Below are positions 18,045 through 29,388 of a stretch of 64,000 nt of DNA, piece by piece. The stretch lies in the NCBI GenBank assembly GCA_017792465.1, contig CP051234.1:1552606-1616605 (forward strand). The letters run 5' to 3'. Every line of letters starts with the position of its first letter. The stretch's first letter is position 1. Both the position numbers and the translations under genes were made by a program. The notes under the pieces were generated by a model. It did no database searches. It was not told the DNA's origin and worked only from the letters and a program-made list of their open reading frames with translations. This DNA comes from Filomicrobium sp. GTDB taxonomy: Bacteria > Pseudomonadota > Alphaproteobacteria > Rhizobiales > Hyphomicrobiaceae.

Positions 18045-18458
18045 TCAGGCTTTTTTTAGCTCATCGCGGATTTCCATCAGCAATTTTTCGGACATTGACG
18101 GCTCTGGCGCTTTCTCCGGCTCTTCTTCTTTTTCCTTTTCGAACTTGGAGCGCATTGTATTCACCGCTTTGACCAGCATGAAGACTGCAAAGGCGACGAT
18201 GAGGAAGCTGATCACGTTGTTCATGAACAATCCGATGTTCATGGTGACGGGGTCCTTTCCGTCAGCGCCTTGAGCCAGGGTCAGCTTGATGTCGGAAAAA
18301 TCAACGCCACCGAGGGCCAGACCGATCGGAGGCATGATGATGTCGCTGACCAGCGACTTGACGATCGTCCCAAAGGCCCCGCCGATGATGATGCCGACCG
18401 CCATGTCGATCATGTTGCCCTTGATCGCAAACTCACGGAATTCTTGTATCAGTCCCAT
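18045..18458 (-). CDS. mscL: Large-conductance mechanosensitive channel
   Basis: A homopentameric inner-membrane channel that opens under membrane tension to release solutes on hypo-osmotic shock. The protein is 137 residues from the ATG at 18458, which has GAGGA eight bases upstream. The conserved N-terminal amphipathic helix and first transmembrane segment read EFREFAIKGNMIDMAVGI and IIGGAFGTIVKSLVSDIIMP. The second membrane helix is NVISFLIVAFAVFMLVKAVN, followed by a charged Glu/Lys tail. An in-frame ATG seven codons upstream lacks a proper ribosome binding site. Confidence 0.97.
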   Translation of the reverse strand: MGLIQEFREFAIKGNMIDMAVGIIIGGAFGTIVKSLVSDIIMPPIGLALGGVDFSDIKLTLAQGADGKDPVTMNIGLFMNNVISFLIVAFAVFMLVKAVNTMRSKFEKEKEEEPEKAPEPSMSEKLLMEIRDELKKA

Positions 18459-18623
18459 CGTTACGTTCCTCGCGCTCAATTAGATTTCGCGAAAAGGCCC
18501 GCAACGCGTGCGACCGCGCCTTCTCGTCCGCCAGCGGACGTTAAGCCAAGCTAAAAAAATCAGCAATTGCTTTGAGCACCAATCAGCGCATCATAAAACT
18601 GTTTCAAGAAACTAGAACATGAT

Positions 18624-20261
<1,638 letters not shown>

Positions 20262-20273
20262 TTTCCTGTCTCC

Positions 20274-21485
20274 CTATCTGAAGGTTTTGCGAGGATCGAG
20301 GGCGTCGCGGACGGCTTCGCCGATGAAGATCAACAGCGACAGCATGATCGCCAGGGCGAAGAAGCCGGTGAGGCCGAGCCATGGCGCTTCGAGGTGTTTC
20401 TTGCCTTGCAGTAGAAGTTCGCCCAGCGATGGCGAGCCGGGCGGCAGGCCGAGGCCGAGGAAGTCAAGTGCCGTCAGGGCCGAGATCCCGCCCGACAACT
20501 GGAACGGCAGGAAGGTCAAGGTGGCAACCATGGCGTTCGGCAGCAAGTGCCTCCACATGATCGTTGTATCGGTGAGGCCCAGCGCCTTTGCTGCCTTGAT
20601 GTATTCGAAGTTGCGCCCGCGCAGGAATTCGGCGCGCACGACGCCGACGAGCGACACCCACTGGAAGAGCAAGAGCACGAACAGTAGCGTCCAGAAGCCC
20701 GGCACCAGCACGGACGAAATGATGATGAGGACGAAGAGCGAAGGGATCGACGACCAGATTTCCAGGAAGCGCTGGAAGATCAGGTCGGTGACGCCGCCGA
20801 AATAGCCCTGAACGGCACCGGCGGCGACGCCGATGATCGAGGACAGGATCGTCAGCAACAGACCGAAGATCACCGAAACCCGGAACCCGTAGATGACGCG
20901 GGCAAGCACGTCGCGGCCCTGATCGTCGAGGCCAAGCCAGTTGGTGTTCCAGAAATTATTGAACCGAGCCATCTGGTCGGGCGGGGCTTCGCAGTAGGCC
21001 ATATTCGATGCCCATGGTGGCGGTGCCGGGTAGCCCAAACACAAGCCATCTGCGCCCTGGCGGCGGGGGTAGTCGCGGTTGATCGTCTGGTAGGAGTAAC
21101 GGATCGGCGGCCAAAGCATCCAGCCGTTGGCTTCGATCTCTTCGATGTTCACCGGATCGCGGTAGTCGGTGACCGCGAGAAAGCCGCCGAACTTCGATTC
21201 TGGGTAGTCGATGAGAACCGGGACGAGAAGTTCGCCCTTGTAGCTGACGAGGATCGGGCGGTCGTTGGCGATCAGTTCGGCAAACAGAGTCAGACCAAAC
21301 AGTGCGAGGAAAATCCAAAGGCTCCAATAGCCGCGGCGGTTGGCCTTGAAGTTCTGCCAGCGGCGCTTGTTGATCGGCGACAGCGTGAAGAAATCCGCGA
21401 TCCGCGTGCGCAAAGAACGCCCGGACGACATTTGAGAGCGGGAGCGACGAGCACTTTTGGAGCCGTTATCTGTGCGCACATCCAT
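20274..21485 (-). CDS. yejE: Oligopeptide ABC transporter permease YejE
   Basis: A 403-residue inner-membrane permease from the ATG at 21485, with GGGAGG nine bases upstream inside the end of yejB. The first helix is GYWSLWIFLALFGLTLFAEL. A long periplasmic loop with WMLWPPIRYSY and a C-terminal DppC-type permease domain follow. The EAA loop region is EYIKAAKALGLTDTTIMWRH. Family knowledge places it as a heterodimer partner of YejB. The spacing to yejB is 4 bp. Confidence 0.95.
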   Translation of the reverse strand: MDVRTDNGSKSARRSRSQMSSGRSLRTRIADFFTLSPINKRRWQNFKANRRGYWSLWIFLALFGLTLFAELIANDRPILVSYKGELLVPVLIDYPESKFGGFLAVTDYRDPVNIEEIEANGWMLWPPIRYSYQTINRDYPRRQGADGLCLGYPAPPPWASNMAYCEAPPDQMARFNNFWNTNWLGLDDQGRDVLARVIYGFRVSVIFGLLLTILSSIIGVAAGAVQGYFGGVTDLIFQRFLEIWSSIPSLFVLIIISSVLVPGFWTLLFVLLLFQWVSLVGVVRAEFLRGRNFEYIKAAKALGLTDTTIMWRHLLPNAMVATLTFLPFQLSGGISALTALDFLGLGLPPGSPSLGELLLQGKKHLEAPWLGLTGFFALAIMLSLLIFIGEAVRDALDPRKTFR

Positions 21486-21489
21486 CAGA

Positions 21490-22605
21490 TCAGACCTCCC
21501 GGCTTTCGAAGTCGATCCGCGGATCGACAAGCGTATAGACGAAGTCCGAGATGAGGTTCACCACAAGTCCCATGAGCGAGAAGATATAGAGCGTCGCAAA
21601 GACGACCGGATAATCGCGCTTATCGATGGACTCAAAGGCCAGCAAGCCGAGCCCGTCCAGCGAGAAGATCGTTTCGATGAGCAGCGAACCGGTGAAGAAG
21701 GCATGGATGAAGGCGGCCGGGAAACCGGCGATCACCAGCAGCATGGCGTTGCGGAAGACATGGCCGTAGAGCACCTGGGTTTCGTTGAGGCCCTTGGCGC
21801 GCGCCGTCAGCACGTATTGCTTGCGGATTTCATCGAGAAACGAGTTCTTGGTGAGGAACGTCGTCGTCGTGAAAGCCCCCAGCGCCAAGGCGATCAGCGG
21901 CAAGGTGAGGTGCCAGAAGTAGTCGGCGATCTTGCCCCAGAGCGACAGGCTCTCCCAGTTATCAGAGAAGAGGCCGCGCGAGGGGAACCACTGGAAGAAC
22001 GACGAGCCCGCAAAGACGACGAGCAAAAGCACGGCAACAAGGAAGCCGGGGATCGCGTAACCGACTACGAGGGCGCCGGAGGTCCAGACGTCGAAGGGCT
22101 CGCCGTCATGCACCGCCTTGCGGATGCCGAGCGGGATCGAAATCAGATACGACAGCAGCGTCATCCAGATGCCGAGCGAGATCGAGACCGGCAGCTTCTC
22201 CTTGATCAATTCCAGAACCGGTGTGTCGCGGAAATAGCTCTCCCCGAAATTGAAGGTCAGGTAGTTCCACATCATCATGGCGAAGCGTTCGTGCGCGGGC
22301 TTGTCGAAGCCGAACTGCTTTTCGAGGCTCTTGATGAATTCCGGATCGAGGCCTTGCGCGCCACGGTATTTGGAACCGGCTTCGGCCGATCCCTGTCCGA
22401 TCTGGCTTGAAGCTCCGCCGCCCAGACCGTCGCCGCTACCGCCTGAGATGCGTCCGGCCATCGAGGCGTCGTGGCCCTGGATCTGCGCGATGATGCGCTC
22501 GACCGGGCCTCCGGGAGCAAACTGGATGACGATGAAACTGATCAACATGATCCCGAACAAGGTCGGCAGGATCAGCGCGATACGTTTCAGCAAATAAGCG
22601 GCCAT
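21490..22605 (-). CDS. yejB: Oligopeptide ABC transporter permease YejB
   Basis: A 371-residue DppB-type permease. It starts MAAYLLKRIALILPTLFGIM, the usual opening of this family, and has the EAA-loop sequence QYVLTARAKGLNETQVLYGH. It carries an insertion of about 50 Gly/Ser-rich residues after GGPVERIIAQIQGHD (periplasmic by topology), as is common in YejB. It lies between the binding-protein gene and yejE and should form the translocation pore with YejE. Confidence 0.95.
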   Translation of the reverse strand: MAAYLLKRIALILPTLFGIMLISFIVIQFAPGGPVERIIAQIQGHDASMAGRISGGSGDGLGGGASSQIGQGSAEAGSKYRGAQGLDPEFIKSLEKQFGFDKPAHERFAMMMWNYLTFNFGESYFRDTPVLELIKEKLPVSISLGIWMTLLSYLISIPLGIRKAVHDGEPFDVWTSGALVVGYAIPGFLVAVLLLVVFAGSSFFQWFPSRGLFSDNWESLSLWGKIADYFWHLTLPLIALALGAFTTTTFLTKNSFLDEIRKQYVLTARAKGLNETQVLYGHVFRNAMLLVIAGFPAAFIHAFFTGSLLIETIFSLDGLGLLAFESIDKRDYPVVFATLYIFSLMGLVVNLISDFVYTLVDPRIDFESREV

Positions 22606-22690
22606 GGCGATGTGCTTCTTGTTGTCGTTTCCAGTTGATCGGCTCGATTACCGTCTCCGGCCCTGTTGCAAGGCCCGGAACAAGCCGTGC

Positions 22691-24544
22691 TCACTTTCGG
22701 TTTTTCAGCTTTTCCGCTTTCGCGGTGTCATACCACCAAGTCGCGATAATCCCGCGATCATATTTCGGCTTCACCTTCGGCCAGGAGAATTTGTCCCAGA
22801 GGGCCACGTTGTGCGAAGCCTTGTACCAGTGCGGCACCCAATAATGCCCAGAGCGCAAGACGCGGTCGATGGTGCGGGCAGCTGTCACGAGTTCTTCGCG
22901 CGATTTCGCCTCCAGGGCTTTATCGATCAGCTTGTCGATGATCGGATCGGCAACGCCGGCAAGGTTGAGACTGCCTTGGGTTTCAGCGGTTGCCGAGCCC
23001 CAGTAGTTGACCATCTCTAAGCCCGGTGTCAGGCGCAGCACATAGCGGCGCGTGGTGATGTCAAAGTCAAAATCCTTGACGCGGCGCTCATATTGGGCGG
23101 AGTCGACAAGGCGAATGCTGGCATCGATGCCGAGCCGCTTAAGGTTCTCGATATAGGGATTGATGATGCGCTCAAACGACTTCGAGAAGAGCAGGAACTC
23201 GATCTTCAAGACCTCGCCGTCCGCGTTGGCGCGTTTGCGATTTTTCAACGTCCAGCCCGCTTCGCGCAGCAGGCGGTCGGCCTCGCGCAAGAGCTTGCGG
23301 TCTTGTCCGCTGCCGTTGCTGACAGGCGGCGTATAAACCTCTTCGAAGACGGCCGGCGGCAACTGATCGCGGAATGGCTCAAGCAAGGCGAGCTCTTGCG
23401 GCGAGGGATTGCCGTCGGCTTTCATTTCAGAGTTTTCAAAGTAGCTCGTGGTGCGCTTGTAGAGCCCGTAGAACAGGTTCTTGTTGGTCCACTCGAAATC
23501 GAAGGCGTAATCGAGTGCCGCACGCACGCGCGGGTCTTTGAACTTGGCGCGCCGCGTGTTGATCATGAAGCCTTGCGTTCCCGAAGGCCGCTCGTCGGGG
23601 ATCGTGAGGCGCAGGATGCGGCCGTCCTTGACCGCCTCGACGTTATATGCGGTCGCCCAATCCACGGAGGTAAACTCCTCGCGCAGATCGAATGTGCCGT
23701 TCAACAGGTTCTGCAATTCGGCGGTGCGGTCGCGGTAATACTCGTAGCGCAGTTCATCGAAGTTATATTGCCCGCGGTTCACCGGCAGGTCTTTGGCCCA
23801 GTAATCCTTGCGGCGGCGATAGATGATGAAAGTGCCTGGCTTGAAGTTCGCGATTTCATAGGGGCCTGAACCCAGAGGTGGAACGAGCCAGGTATTTTCA
23901 AACGGGTTCTTGTCGTAGAAGGCTTTTGGCAAAACCGGCAAGGTTGCGACCGTCAAAGGCAGGTCGCGGACGAGCGTCCCGGTGAAGGTGTATTTGACGG
24001 TCAGATCATCGAGGGCTTCGGCCTTTTCGACATCGCGCAAGCTGAAGCGGTAGAGCGGGTGACCTTTGGTCTTCAAGGCGTTGAAGGTGAAGACGGCATC
24101 GTGCGCCGTGACCGGTGTGCCGTCGGCGAAACGCGCTTCGGGGCGCAGGAAGAACGTCACCGACATTTTGTCGTCAGCCAGTTCGGCTGAGCGGGCGATG
24201 AGCCCATAGACCGCGTCGGGCTCGTCGTTGGCGCGTGCCATCAGCGTGTCGTAGAGGTAGTCCAGGCCTTGCGCCTGATCGCCTTTGACGAGGAACCCGT
24301 TGAAGCTGTCGAAGGTCGTCAGTCCGGCGGTGCCGATCATCGACAGGCGGCCGCCTTTGGGCGCGTCCGGATTGACGTAATCGAAGTGTTTGAAATCGGC
24401 TGGGTATTTCAGCTTGTCGAAGGCGGCCAGTCCGTGGGTCCGTTCTGCGGCCACTGTGCGGGTCGGCTGCGTCGTGACGGCGAAGGCCGATGCGGCAAGC
24501 GCCAACGCCAAGGCAATCGATCTGAGCGGTCGTCTTAAGGTCAT
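22691..24544 (-). CDS. yejA: Periplasmic oligopeptide-binding protein, YejA-like copy 1
   Basis: A 617-residue SBP family 5 protein. The ATG at 24544 has GGGAG close upstream and begins a clear signal peptide (MTLRRPLRSIALALALAASA, cleavage near AAE). The mature part has FKHFDYVNPDAPKGGRLSM, the YejA opening, and SGPYEIANFKPGTFIIYRRRK, then the C-terminal TARTIDRVLRSGHYWVPHWY. It delivers peptides to YejBEF. The next gene upstream is a paralogous binding protein, so the system has two receptors, possibly for different peptides. Confidence 0.94.
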   Translation of the reverse strand: MTLRRPLRSIALALALAASAFAVTTQPTRTVAAERTHGLAAFDKLKYPADFKHFDYVNPDAPKGGRLSMIGTAGLTTFDSFNGFLVKGDQAQGLDYLYDTLMARANDEPDAVYGLIARSAELADDKMSVTFFLRPEARFADGTPVTAHDAVFTFNALKTKGHPLYRFSLRDVEKAEALDDLTVKYTFTGTLVRDLPLTVATLPVLPKAFYDKNPFENTWLVPPLGSGPYEIANFKPGTFIIYRRRKDYWAKDLPVNRGQYNFDELRYEYYRDRTAELQNLLNGTFDLREEFTSVDWATAYNVEAVKDGRILRLTIPDERPSGTQGFMINTRRAKFKDPRVRAALDYAFDFEWTNKNLFYGLYKRTTSYFENSEMKADGNPSPQELALLEPFRDQLPPAVFEEVYTPPVSNGSGQDRKLLREADRLLREAGWTLKNRKRANADGEVLKIEFLLFSKSFERIINPYIENLKRLGIDASIRLVDSAQYERRVKDFDFDITTRRYVLRLTPGLEMVNYWGSATAETQGSLNLAGVADPIIDKLIDKALEAKSREELVTAARTIDRVLRSGHYWVPHWYKASHNVALWDKFSWPKVKPKYDRGIIATWWYDTAKAEKLKNRK

Positions 24545-24599
24545 CCTGTCTCCCATGCCCGTGGCGACTGAGCGCGTGTGCTCAAACAATTCGGCAAAC

Positions 24600-26462
24600 C
24601 TACATGCCGCGCTGTGATTTCAACTTCTCAGCTTTCTCGGCATCGATCCACCATGTGTTGAGGACGGAGGCGGGCGAGAGCATCGGCAGCTTTTTCGGAC
24701 GGCCGAAGATATCCCAGTAGGCGATCCGGTCGTAGGGGAAATGCCACTGCGGGACGACGTAGTAGTTCCACAAGAGCACGCGGTCGAGGGCGCGGGTGGC
24801 AGCGATGACTTCGTCGCGCGTCTTGGCCTGGACCAGCATTTCGATCAATTCGTCGACGACCGGGTTCTTGATCCCGACGAGGTTGCGCGAGCCGTTCTTG
24901 ACCGCAGCAGCCGAGCCCCAGAACTCGCGCTGTTCGTTGCCGGGCGAATGCGACTGGCGGAACGAGCCGACGACAACGTCGAAATCGAAGTTCTCGGTGC
25001 GGCGCGTATACTGGCTGGAATCGACGAGGCGGATCGAGGCATCGACACCGAGCTTCTTCAAGTCCTCGACATAGGAACTGACGATGCGCTTCCAGTCATC
25101 GACGACAATCAGAAATTCGATCTTCATCTGTTCGCCGTTGGCGTCGACGAGCTTGCCGCCTTTCAACTGCCAGCCGGCCTTCTGTAAGAGCGACATCGCC
25201 TTGCGCAGATTTTTACGGAAGTCGGTCGGGCTGTCGTTCTTGGGATTCTTCCATTCGGTGGTGAAGACTTCCGGCGGCAGGCGATCCTTGAACTTCTCCA
25301 GGATTTCAAGTTCGCGGCCTTCGGGGAGGCCTTTTGCAGCCAATTCCGAGTTGTCGAAATAGCTGCCGACGCGCTGGTACATTCCATAGAACAGCGATTT
25401 ATTCAGCGCTTCAAAATTGAAGGCATAGTTGAAGGCTTCGCGAACGCGCGGGTCGGCGAATTTTTTGCGGCGCGTGTTGAAAACGAAAGCTTGCATCGGA
25501 GCGACACCGCCGTCGTGCAGTTGCTCTTTCTTGACCCGTCCGCTCTTGACCGCATCGGCCGTATAGCGCGTCGCCCAGGCATTGGCGCTCGTCTCGTTCC
25601 AGTAATCGATCTGACCTGACAGGAAGGCTTCGAACGCCGGCGTGCGATCCTTGAAATAGATGAAGCGGATGTTGTCGATGTTGTAGAGGCCGCGACGTGA
25701 AGGGAGATCCTTCGCCCAGTAATCGTCGACGCGCTCGAAGATAATCTCACGGCCGGGATTGACCTTCTTCACGCGGTAGGGTCCGGAGCCGAGCGGAGCT
25801 TCCAACGTTGTCTTCGATGGATCGCGCGCGTCGCCATCGCTATCCTTTGCTTCCCAGAAATGCTTGGGCAGAATTGGCAGCTGCCCCAGGATCTGTGGAA
25901 GTTCGCGGTTGCCCTTCATGTCGAAGGTGAAGGTGACCTGATTTGGAGCGGTCTCTTCGGCCTTGGTGACGTTCTTGTAGTAGAGATTGTAAAGCGGGTT
26001 GGCTTTTTTCAGCGCTTCCAACGAGAAGATGACGTCTTCGACGGTGATCGGCTTGCCGTCGTGGAAGCGGGCGCCGTCTCTGATTTTGAAGGTGGCCGAT
26101 GAATAATCATCGGGGTAGGAAATCCACTCGGCGACCAGGCCATATTCTGTCGAAGGTTCATCGAGGCTCGTTGCCATCAAGGAATCGTAGACGAGCGACC
26201 CGATGCCGGAGGCCGGCTCACCCTTGATGGAGTATGGGTTCAGGGAATCAAACGACCCTGTCACGGAAACACGAACCGTTCCGCCCTTCGGAGCGTCGGG
26301 GTTGGCCCAGTCGAAATTCTTGAAATCGGGTCCAAAACGCGGCTCGCCGATCAACGACAAGGCGTGATGCTTGACGTCTTCTGCATGAGCTGCCGCTGCG
26401 AAGCCAAATAGGGTCAGGGCGATGGAGCAGGATGCAAGCAGACTTCGAGCATTAGGAACCAT
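24600..26462 (-). CDS. Periplasmic oligopeptide-binding protein, YejA-like copy 2
   Basis: A 620-residue paralogue of the binding protein encoded just downstream. It has a signal peptide (SLLASCSIALTLFGFAAAAHAED), then FKNFDWANPDAPKGGTVRV and SGPYRVKKVNPGREIIFERV, and the C-terminal RALDRVLLWNYYVVPQWHF. These correspond segment by segment to copy 1, but many substitutions are present, so the duplication is old. It is the first gene of the operon; the promoter should lie in 26463-26640. Confidence 0.93.
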   Translation of the reverse strand: MVPNARSLLASCSIALTLFGFAAAAHAEDVKHHALSLIGEPRFGPDFKNFDWANPDAPKGGTVRVSVTGSFDSLNPYSIKGEPASGIGSLVYDSLMATSLDEPSTEYGLVAEWISYPDDYSSATFKIRDGARFHDGKPITVEDVIFSLEALKKANPLYNLYYKNVTKAEETAPNQVTFTFDMKGNRELPQILGQLPILPKHFWEAKDSDGDARDPSKTTLEAPLGSGPYRVKKVNPGREIIFERVDDYWAKDLPSRRGLYNIDNIRFIYFKDRTPAFEAFLSGQIDYWNETSANAWATRYTADAVKSGRVKKEQLHDGGVAPMQAFVFNTRRKKFADPRVREAFNYAFNFEALNKSLFYGMYQRVGSYFDNSELAAKGLPEGRELEILEKFKDRLPPEVFTTEWKNPKNDSPTDFRKNLRKAMSLLQKAGWQLKGGKLVDANGEQMKIEFLIVVDDWKRIVSSYVEDLKKLGVDASIRLVDSSQYTRRTENFDFDVVVGSFRQSHSPGNEQREFWGSAAAVKNGSRNLVGIKNPVVDELIEMLVQAKTRDEVIAATRALDRVLLWNYYVVPQWHFPYDRIAYWDIFGRPKKLPMLSPASVLNTWWIDAEKAEKLKSQRGM

Positions 26463-26772
26463 TCAGACATTCTCCGTGTTCGTTCGAAGTTTTGGCAAGC
26501 GCGGTTGCCGCACCATGATCGGGCCGCCTTGCTTCGCAGTCCCGTCAAGTTCTAACGACGGTTAGGCTCGCGGTGTAGTTAAACGTTCTTAAGCTTCGAA
26601 GGGCGCAGATTTTGGGCAATCTGGCATCATCCCTGTTCCTCTTCGACATTACATTGAGAAAAAGGCCCGCCAAAACTGACGGGCCCTTCCTAAATCTTCA
26701 GGTGGCCGAAGCAAAATTCAATACCGCTGGGAAACTATACTTCCGCTAGACTTTGCAGTCACCTTTACTGAA
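26463..26772. other. 310-bp region: yej operon promoter and cycM terminator
   Basis: Upstream region of the yej operon and downstream region of the cytochrome c gene, both on the minus strand. Apart from the terminator at 26654-26685 I see no gene or RNA. Confidence 0.4.
26654..26685 (-). terminator. Rho-independent terminator of the cytochrome c gene
   Basis: Read on the minus strand, GGCCCG pairs with CGGGCC around a 10-base loop and is followed by TTTTTCTC. It lies about 90 bp past the cytochrome stop codon. Confidence 0.75.
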
Positions 26773-27318
26773 TTACTTCAGCGTCTCCAAGTAGGCGACG
26801 ATGTCAGCCAGATCCTTGTTGTCCTTGAAGCCGGCGAAGACCATCTTGGTGCCGGGGATGAATTCTTTCGGCTTATGCAGGAAATGCACAAGCGATTCGG
26901 CATCCCAATTGCCACCCTTTCCTTTCAAGGCGTCAGAGTAGCCGAAACCGTCGACGCCGCCCTTTGCGCGCTCGTAAACGCCCCAAAGGTGCGGGCCGAC
27001 TTTGTTGGCGCCGCCGTTATCGAAGGTGTGGCAGGCCTTGCATTTCTTGGTGAGCTTTTCGCCGGCTGCGGCATCGGCTGAAGCGACCATCTCTGCGACC
27101 TTGGCGGCGTCAAATGCGGCGGGAGCTTCGGCTGCCTCGCCGCCGTGCCCGCCTGAGCCGCCGCCTTCACCACCCGCGTCAGGCTTGGGCAATTCGTAGC
27201 CGACAACCTCGTGTTCACCGTGCGATGACGATGACATCTCAATCACCGCCTGGGAGCCGAAGATGACAAGCAGGGCCGAGATCACGCCGCCTGCGATCTT
27301 GTTCAATTCCGAGTTCAT
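26773..27318 (-). CDS. cycM: Membrane-anchored c-type cytochrome (CycM-like)
   Basis: A 181-residue monohaem cytochrome. An uncleaved N-terminal helix (GGVISALLVIFGSQAVI) is followed by a Gly/Ala/Glu-rich tether of about 60 residues. The class I haem domain has the haem-binding motif CKACH, the NKVGPHLWGVYERAKG stretch and the Met ligand in PGTKMVFAGF. Such membrane-bound cytochromes shuttle electrons from the bc1 complex to terminal oxidases. It is divergent from kdsB, an arrangement also known in rhizobia. A terminator follows at 26654-26685. Confidence 0.93.
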   Translation of the reverse strand: MNSELNKIAGGVISALLVIFGSQAVIEMSSSSHGEHEVVGYELPKPDAGGEGGGSGGHGGEAAEAPAAFDAAKVAEMVASADAAAGEKLTKKCKACHTFDNGGANKVGPHLWGVYERAKGGVDGFGYSDALKGKGGNWDAESLVHFLHKPKEFIPGTKMVFAGFKDNKDLADIVAYLETLK

Positions 27319-27550
27319 TTTAGAGACACACCTTCAGGTTTGGTCGATCATGGATCACGTGCGGGGCAATACAACGGATGTGCTTCCCATATGATGTTCG
27401 CGACTATATGGGTTCGTCCCTCACTTGCAAGATTTAGACACGGCATCTAACACCCGTTGGGCTCGAGTCCAATCGTCACCTTCGTATGGAAGCGTGTAGA
27501 AGCCGTTACCTTGAGGCCCATTTTGGTCAGGCATTTTGGAAGGTCCATTG

Positions 27551-28291
27551 ATGCGAAAGGCACTGATTATCATTCCGGCGCGCATGGAGGCCTCACGCCT
27601 GCCCGGCAAACCGCTGGCCGAAATTGCCGGCGAGGCGATGATTACGCACGTCTGGCGGCGCGCCCATGAGGCCGAGTGCGGTCGGGTTGTCGTCGCAACC
27701 GACGCGCCGGAAATTGCGAAGGTCATCCAGCAGGCCGGTGGCGAAGCGGTGATGACGCGAAAGGACCACGCTTCGGGCTCCGACAGGGTGTTCGAAGCCC
27801 TCAACAAGGTCGATCCGGAAGGCGATGCAGATTATATCGTCAACGTTCAGGGCGACTTGCCAACACTTGAACCCAGGCTGGTGGAAGCCTGTCTGTCGCC
27901 GCTGTTAAAGTCGGGTCCGTCGATTGCGACGCTGGCGGCTGAAATCTCCGAGGAAAGCGAGCGCGACAATCCGAACGTGGTCAAAGTGGTGGGAACGCCG
28001 ACGGCCGATCCTGACGTTCTGCGAGCACTATATTTCACCCGCGCAACGGCACCGTTCGGCGATGGCCCGCTCTATCATCATATCGGTATTTACGCCTATC
28101 GCCGGCCGGCGCTGGAAAAGTTCGTATCGCTGAAGCCCTCAGCTTTGGAAACGCGCGAAAAGCTGGAACAGTTGCGGGCGCTTGAATCGGGCATGCGCAT
28201 CGATGTTGCGCTCGTTGACACGGTTCCGCTGGGTGTCGATACTTCGGCCGATCTTGAACGGGCCCGTAGTGTCCTCGCGGCAAAACGTTGA
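27551..28291 (+). CDS. kdsB: 3-deoxy-manno-octulosonate cytidylyltransferase
   Basis: Activates Kdo as CMP-Kdo for lipopolysaccharide inner-core synthesis. The protein is 246 residues from the ATG at 27551, with GGAAGG seven bases upstream. Motifs are [19 protein letters not shown] (nucleotide binding), [44 protein letters not shown] and [16 protein letters not shown]. It shows the organism makes Kdo-containing LPS. pheA follows after a 146-bp gap on the same strand. Confidence 0.96.
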   Translation: MRKALIIIPARMEASRLPGKPLAEIAGEAMITHVWRRAHEAECGRVVVATDAPEIAKVIQQAGGEAVMTRKDHASGSDRVFEALNKVDPEGDADYIVNVQGDLPTLEPRLVEACLSPLLKSGPSIATLAAEISEESERDNPNVVKVVGTPTADPDVLRALYFTRATAPFGDGPLYHHIGIYAYRRPALEKFVSLKPSALETREKLEQLRALESGMRIDVALVDTVPLGVDTSADLERARSVLAAKR

Positions 28292-28437
28292 TATCGCGGC
28301 GTTTCCTGGCTCTTCTCGATCACTCGGCGACGTGTTCCTCCCCCAGAGGCACTGAACAAGAACAACGACCACAAACAATCCGGGACGCTGCGGCCGTTTC
28401 AAACGTCTGCACGCGGGCTCCCGACATCGGACCTAAA

Positions 28438-29361
28438 ATGCCGTCATCGCAAAATGAACCTGCCGTATCCGGGCGTTCGAGACCTGGAGAGATCGTTGCG
28501 TTCCAGGGAGAGCCTGGCGCGAATTCCCATCTGGCGTGCTCGGAAGCATTTCCGGAGATGATCGCGACGGCTTGTCCGACCTTCGAAGACACCATTGCCG
28601 CCGTTCGGTCCGGGGCCGCGACTTACGCGATGATCCCGATTGAGAACTCGGTCGCGGGGCGGGTTGCCGATATCCATCACCTGCTGCCGGATGCCGACCT
28701 TTATATTGTCGGCGAACACTTCCTTCGGGTGCGTCACCAGTTGCTGGTCAAGCCGGGAGTCCAGCTCTCGGAGATCAAGCAGGTCTTCAGCCATACGCAG
28801 GCGCTGGGGCAATGCCGAAACACGCTGCGCAAACTCGGTCTGAAGCCGATGCCCGAAGCGGATACCGCCGGTTCGGCGCGGCTTGTATCAGAAAGCGGCG
28901 ACAAGAGCCTAGCGGCCATCGCCAGCACGTTGGCGGCTGAGATCTACGGCCTGGAAATTCTCAAAAGCGACATCGAAGACGAGGCTCACAACACGACACG
29001 CTTCGTGATCCTGGCAGGCGAGCCCGACGATGCGGAGCCCGAGGAAGGTCCGGTTATTACGACCTTCATCTTTCGCGTTCGCAACGTCCCGGCCGCGCTT
29101 TATAAGGCGCTTGGCGGTTTCGCGACCAACGGCGTCAACATGACGAAGCTGGAGAGCTATCAGCTCGAAGGGACGTTCAACGCGACGATGTTCTACGCTG
29201 ACGTTGAGGGCCACCCGGCCGATCGCATGGTGCAGCTCGCGCTGGAAGAATTGTCATTCTTCTCAACGCAGGTGCGCGTTCTGGGCACCTATCGCGCGAG
29301 CCCTTATCGCGCCGAGATGTCGGTTGCGGCCGGGCCAATGGCCATGCAGACCCACAAATAA
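28438..29361 (+). CDS. pheA: Prephenate dehydratase
   Basis: Converts prephenate to phenylpyruvate in phenylalanine synthesis. The most likely start is the ATG at 28438 (307 residues); the frame is open 150 bp further upstream but that part is not conserved in type. The dehydratase domain has VAFQGEPGANSHLACSEAF and MIPIENSVAGRVADIHHLL, with the TTRF-type motif HNTTRFVILAGEP. A C-terminal ACT domain (TTFIFRVRNVPAALYKALGG, then KLESYQLEGTFNATMFYADV) should bind phenylalanine for feedback inhibition. There is no fused chorismate mutase. Confidence 0.95.
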   Translation: MPSSQNEPAVSGRSRPGEIVAFQGEPGANSHLACSEAFPEMIATACPTFEDTIAAVRSGAATYAMIPIENSVAGRVADIHHLLPDADLYIVGEHFLRVRHQLLVKPGVQLSEIKQVFSHTQALGQCRNTLRKLGLKPMPEADTAGSARLVSESGDKSLAAIASTLAAEIYGLEILKSDIEDEAHNTTRFVILAGEPDDAEPEEGPVITTFIFRVRNVPAALYKALGGFATNGVNMTKLESYQLEGTFNATMFYADVEGHPADRMVQLALEELSFFSTQVRVLGTYRASPYRAEMSVAAGPMAMQTHK

Positions 29362-29388
29362 TAACGAACCAAAAATGGGAGACGCGCG

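Noticed and set aside
27421-27807. A 128-codon minus-strand frame overlapping the kdsB start
   Set aside because: It overlies the conserved kdsB nucleotide-binding region, has no ribosome binding site and no recognisable domain.
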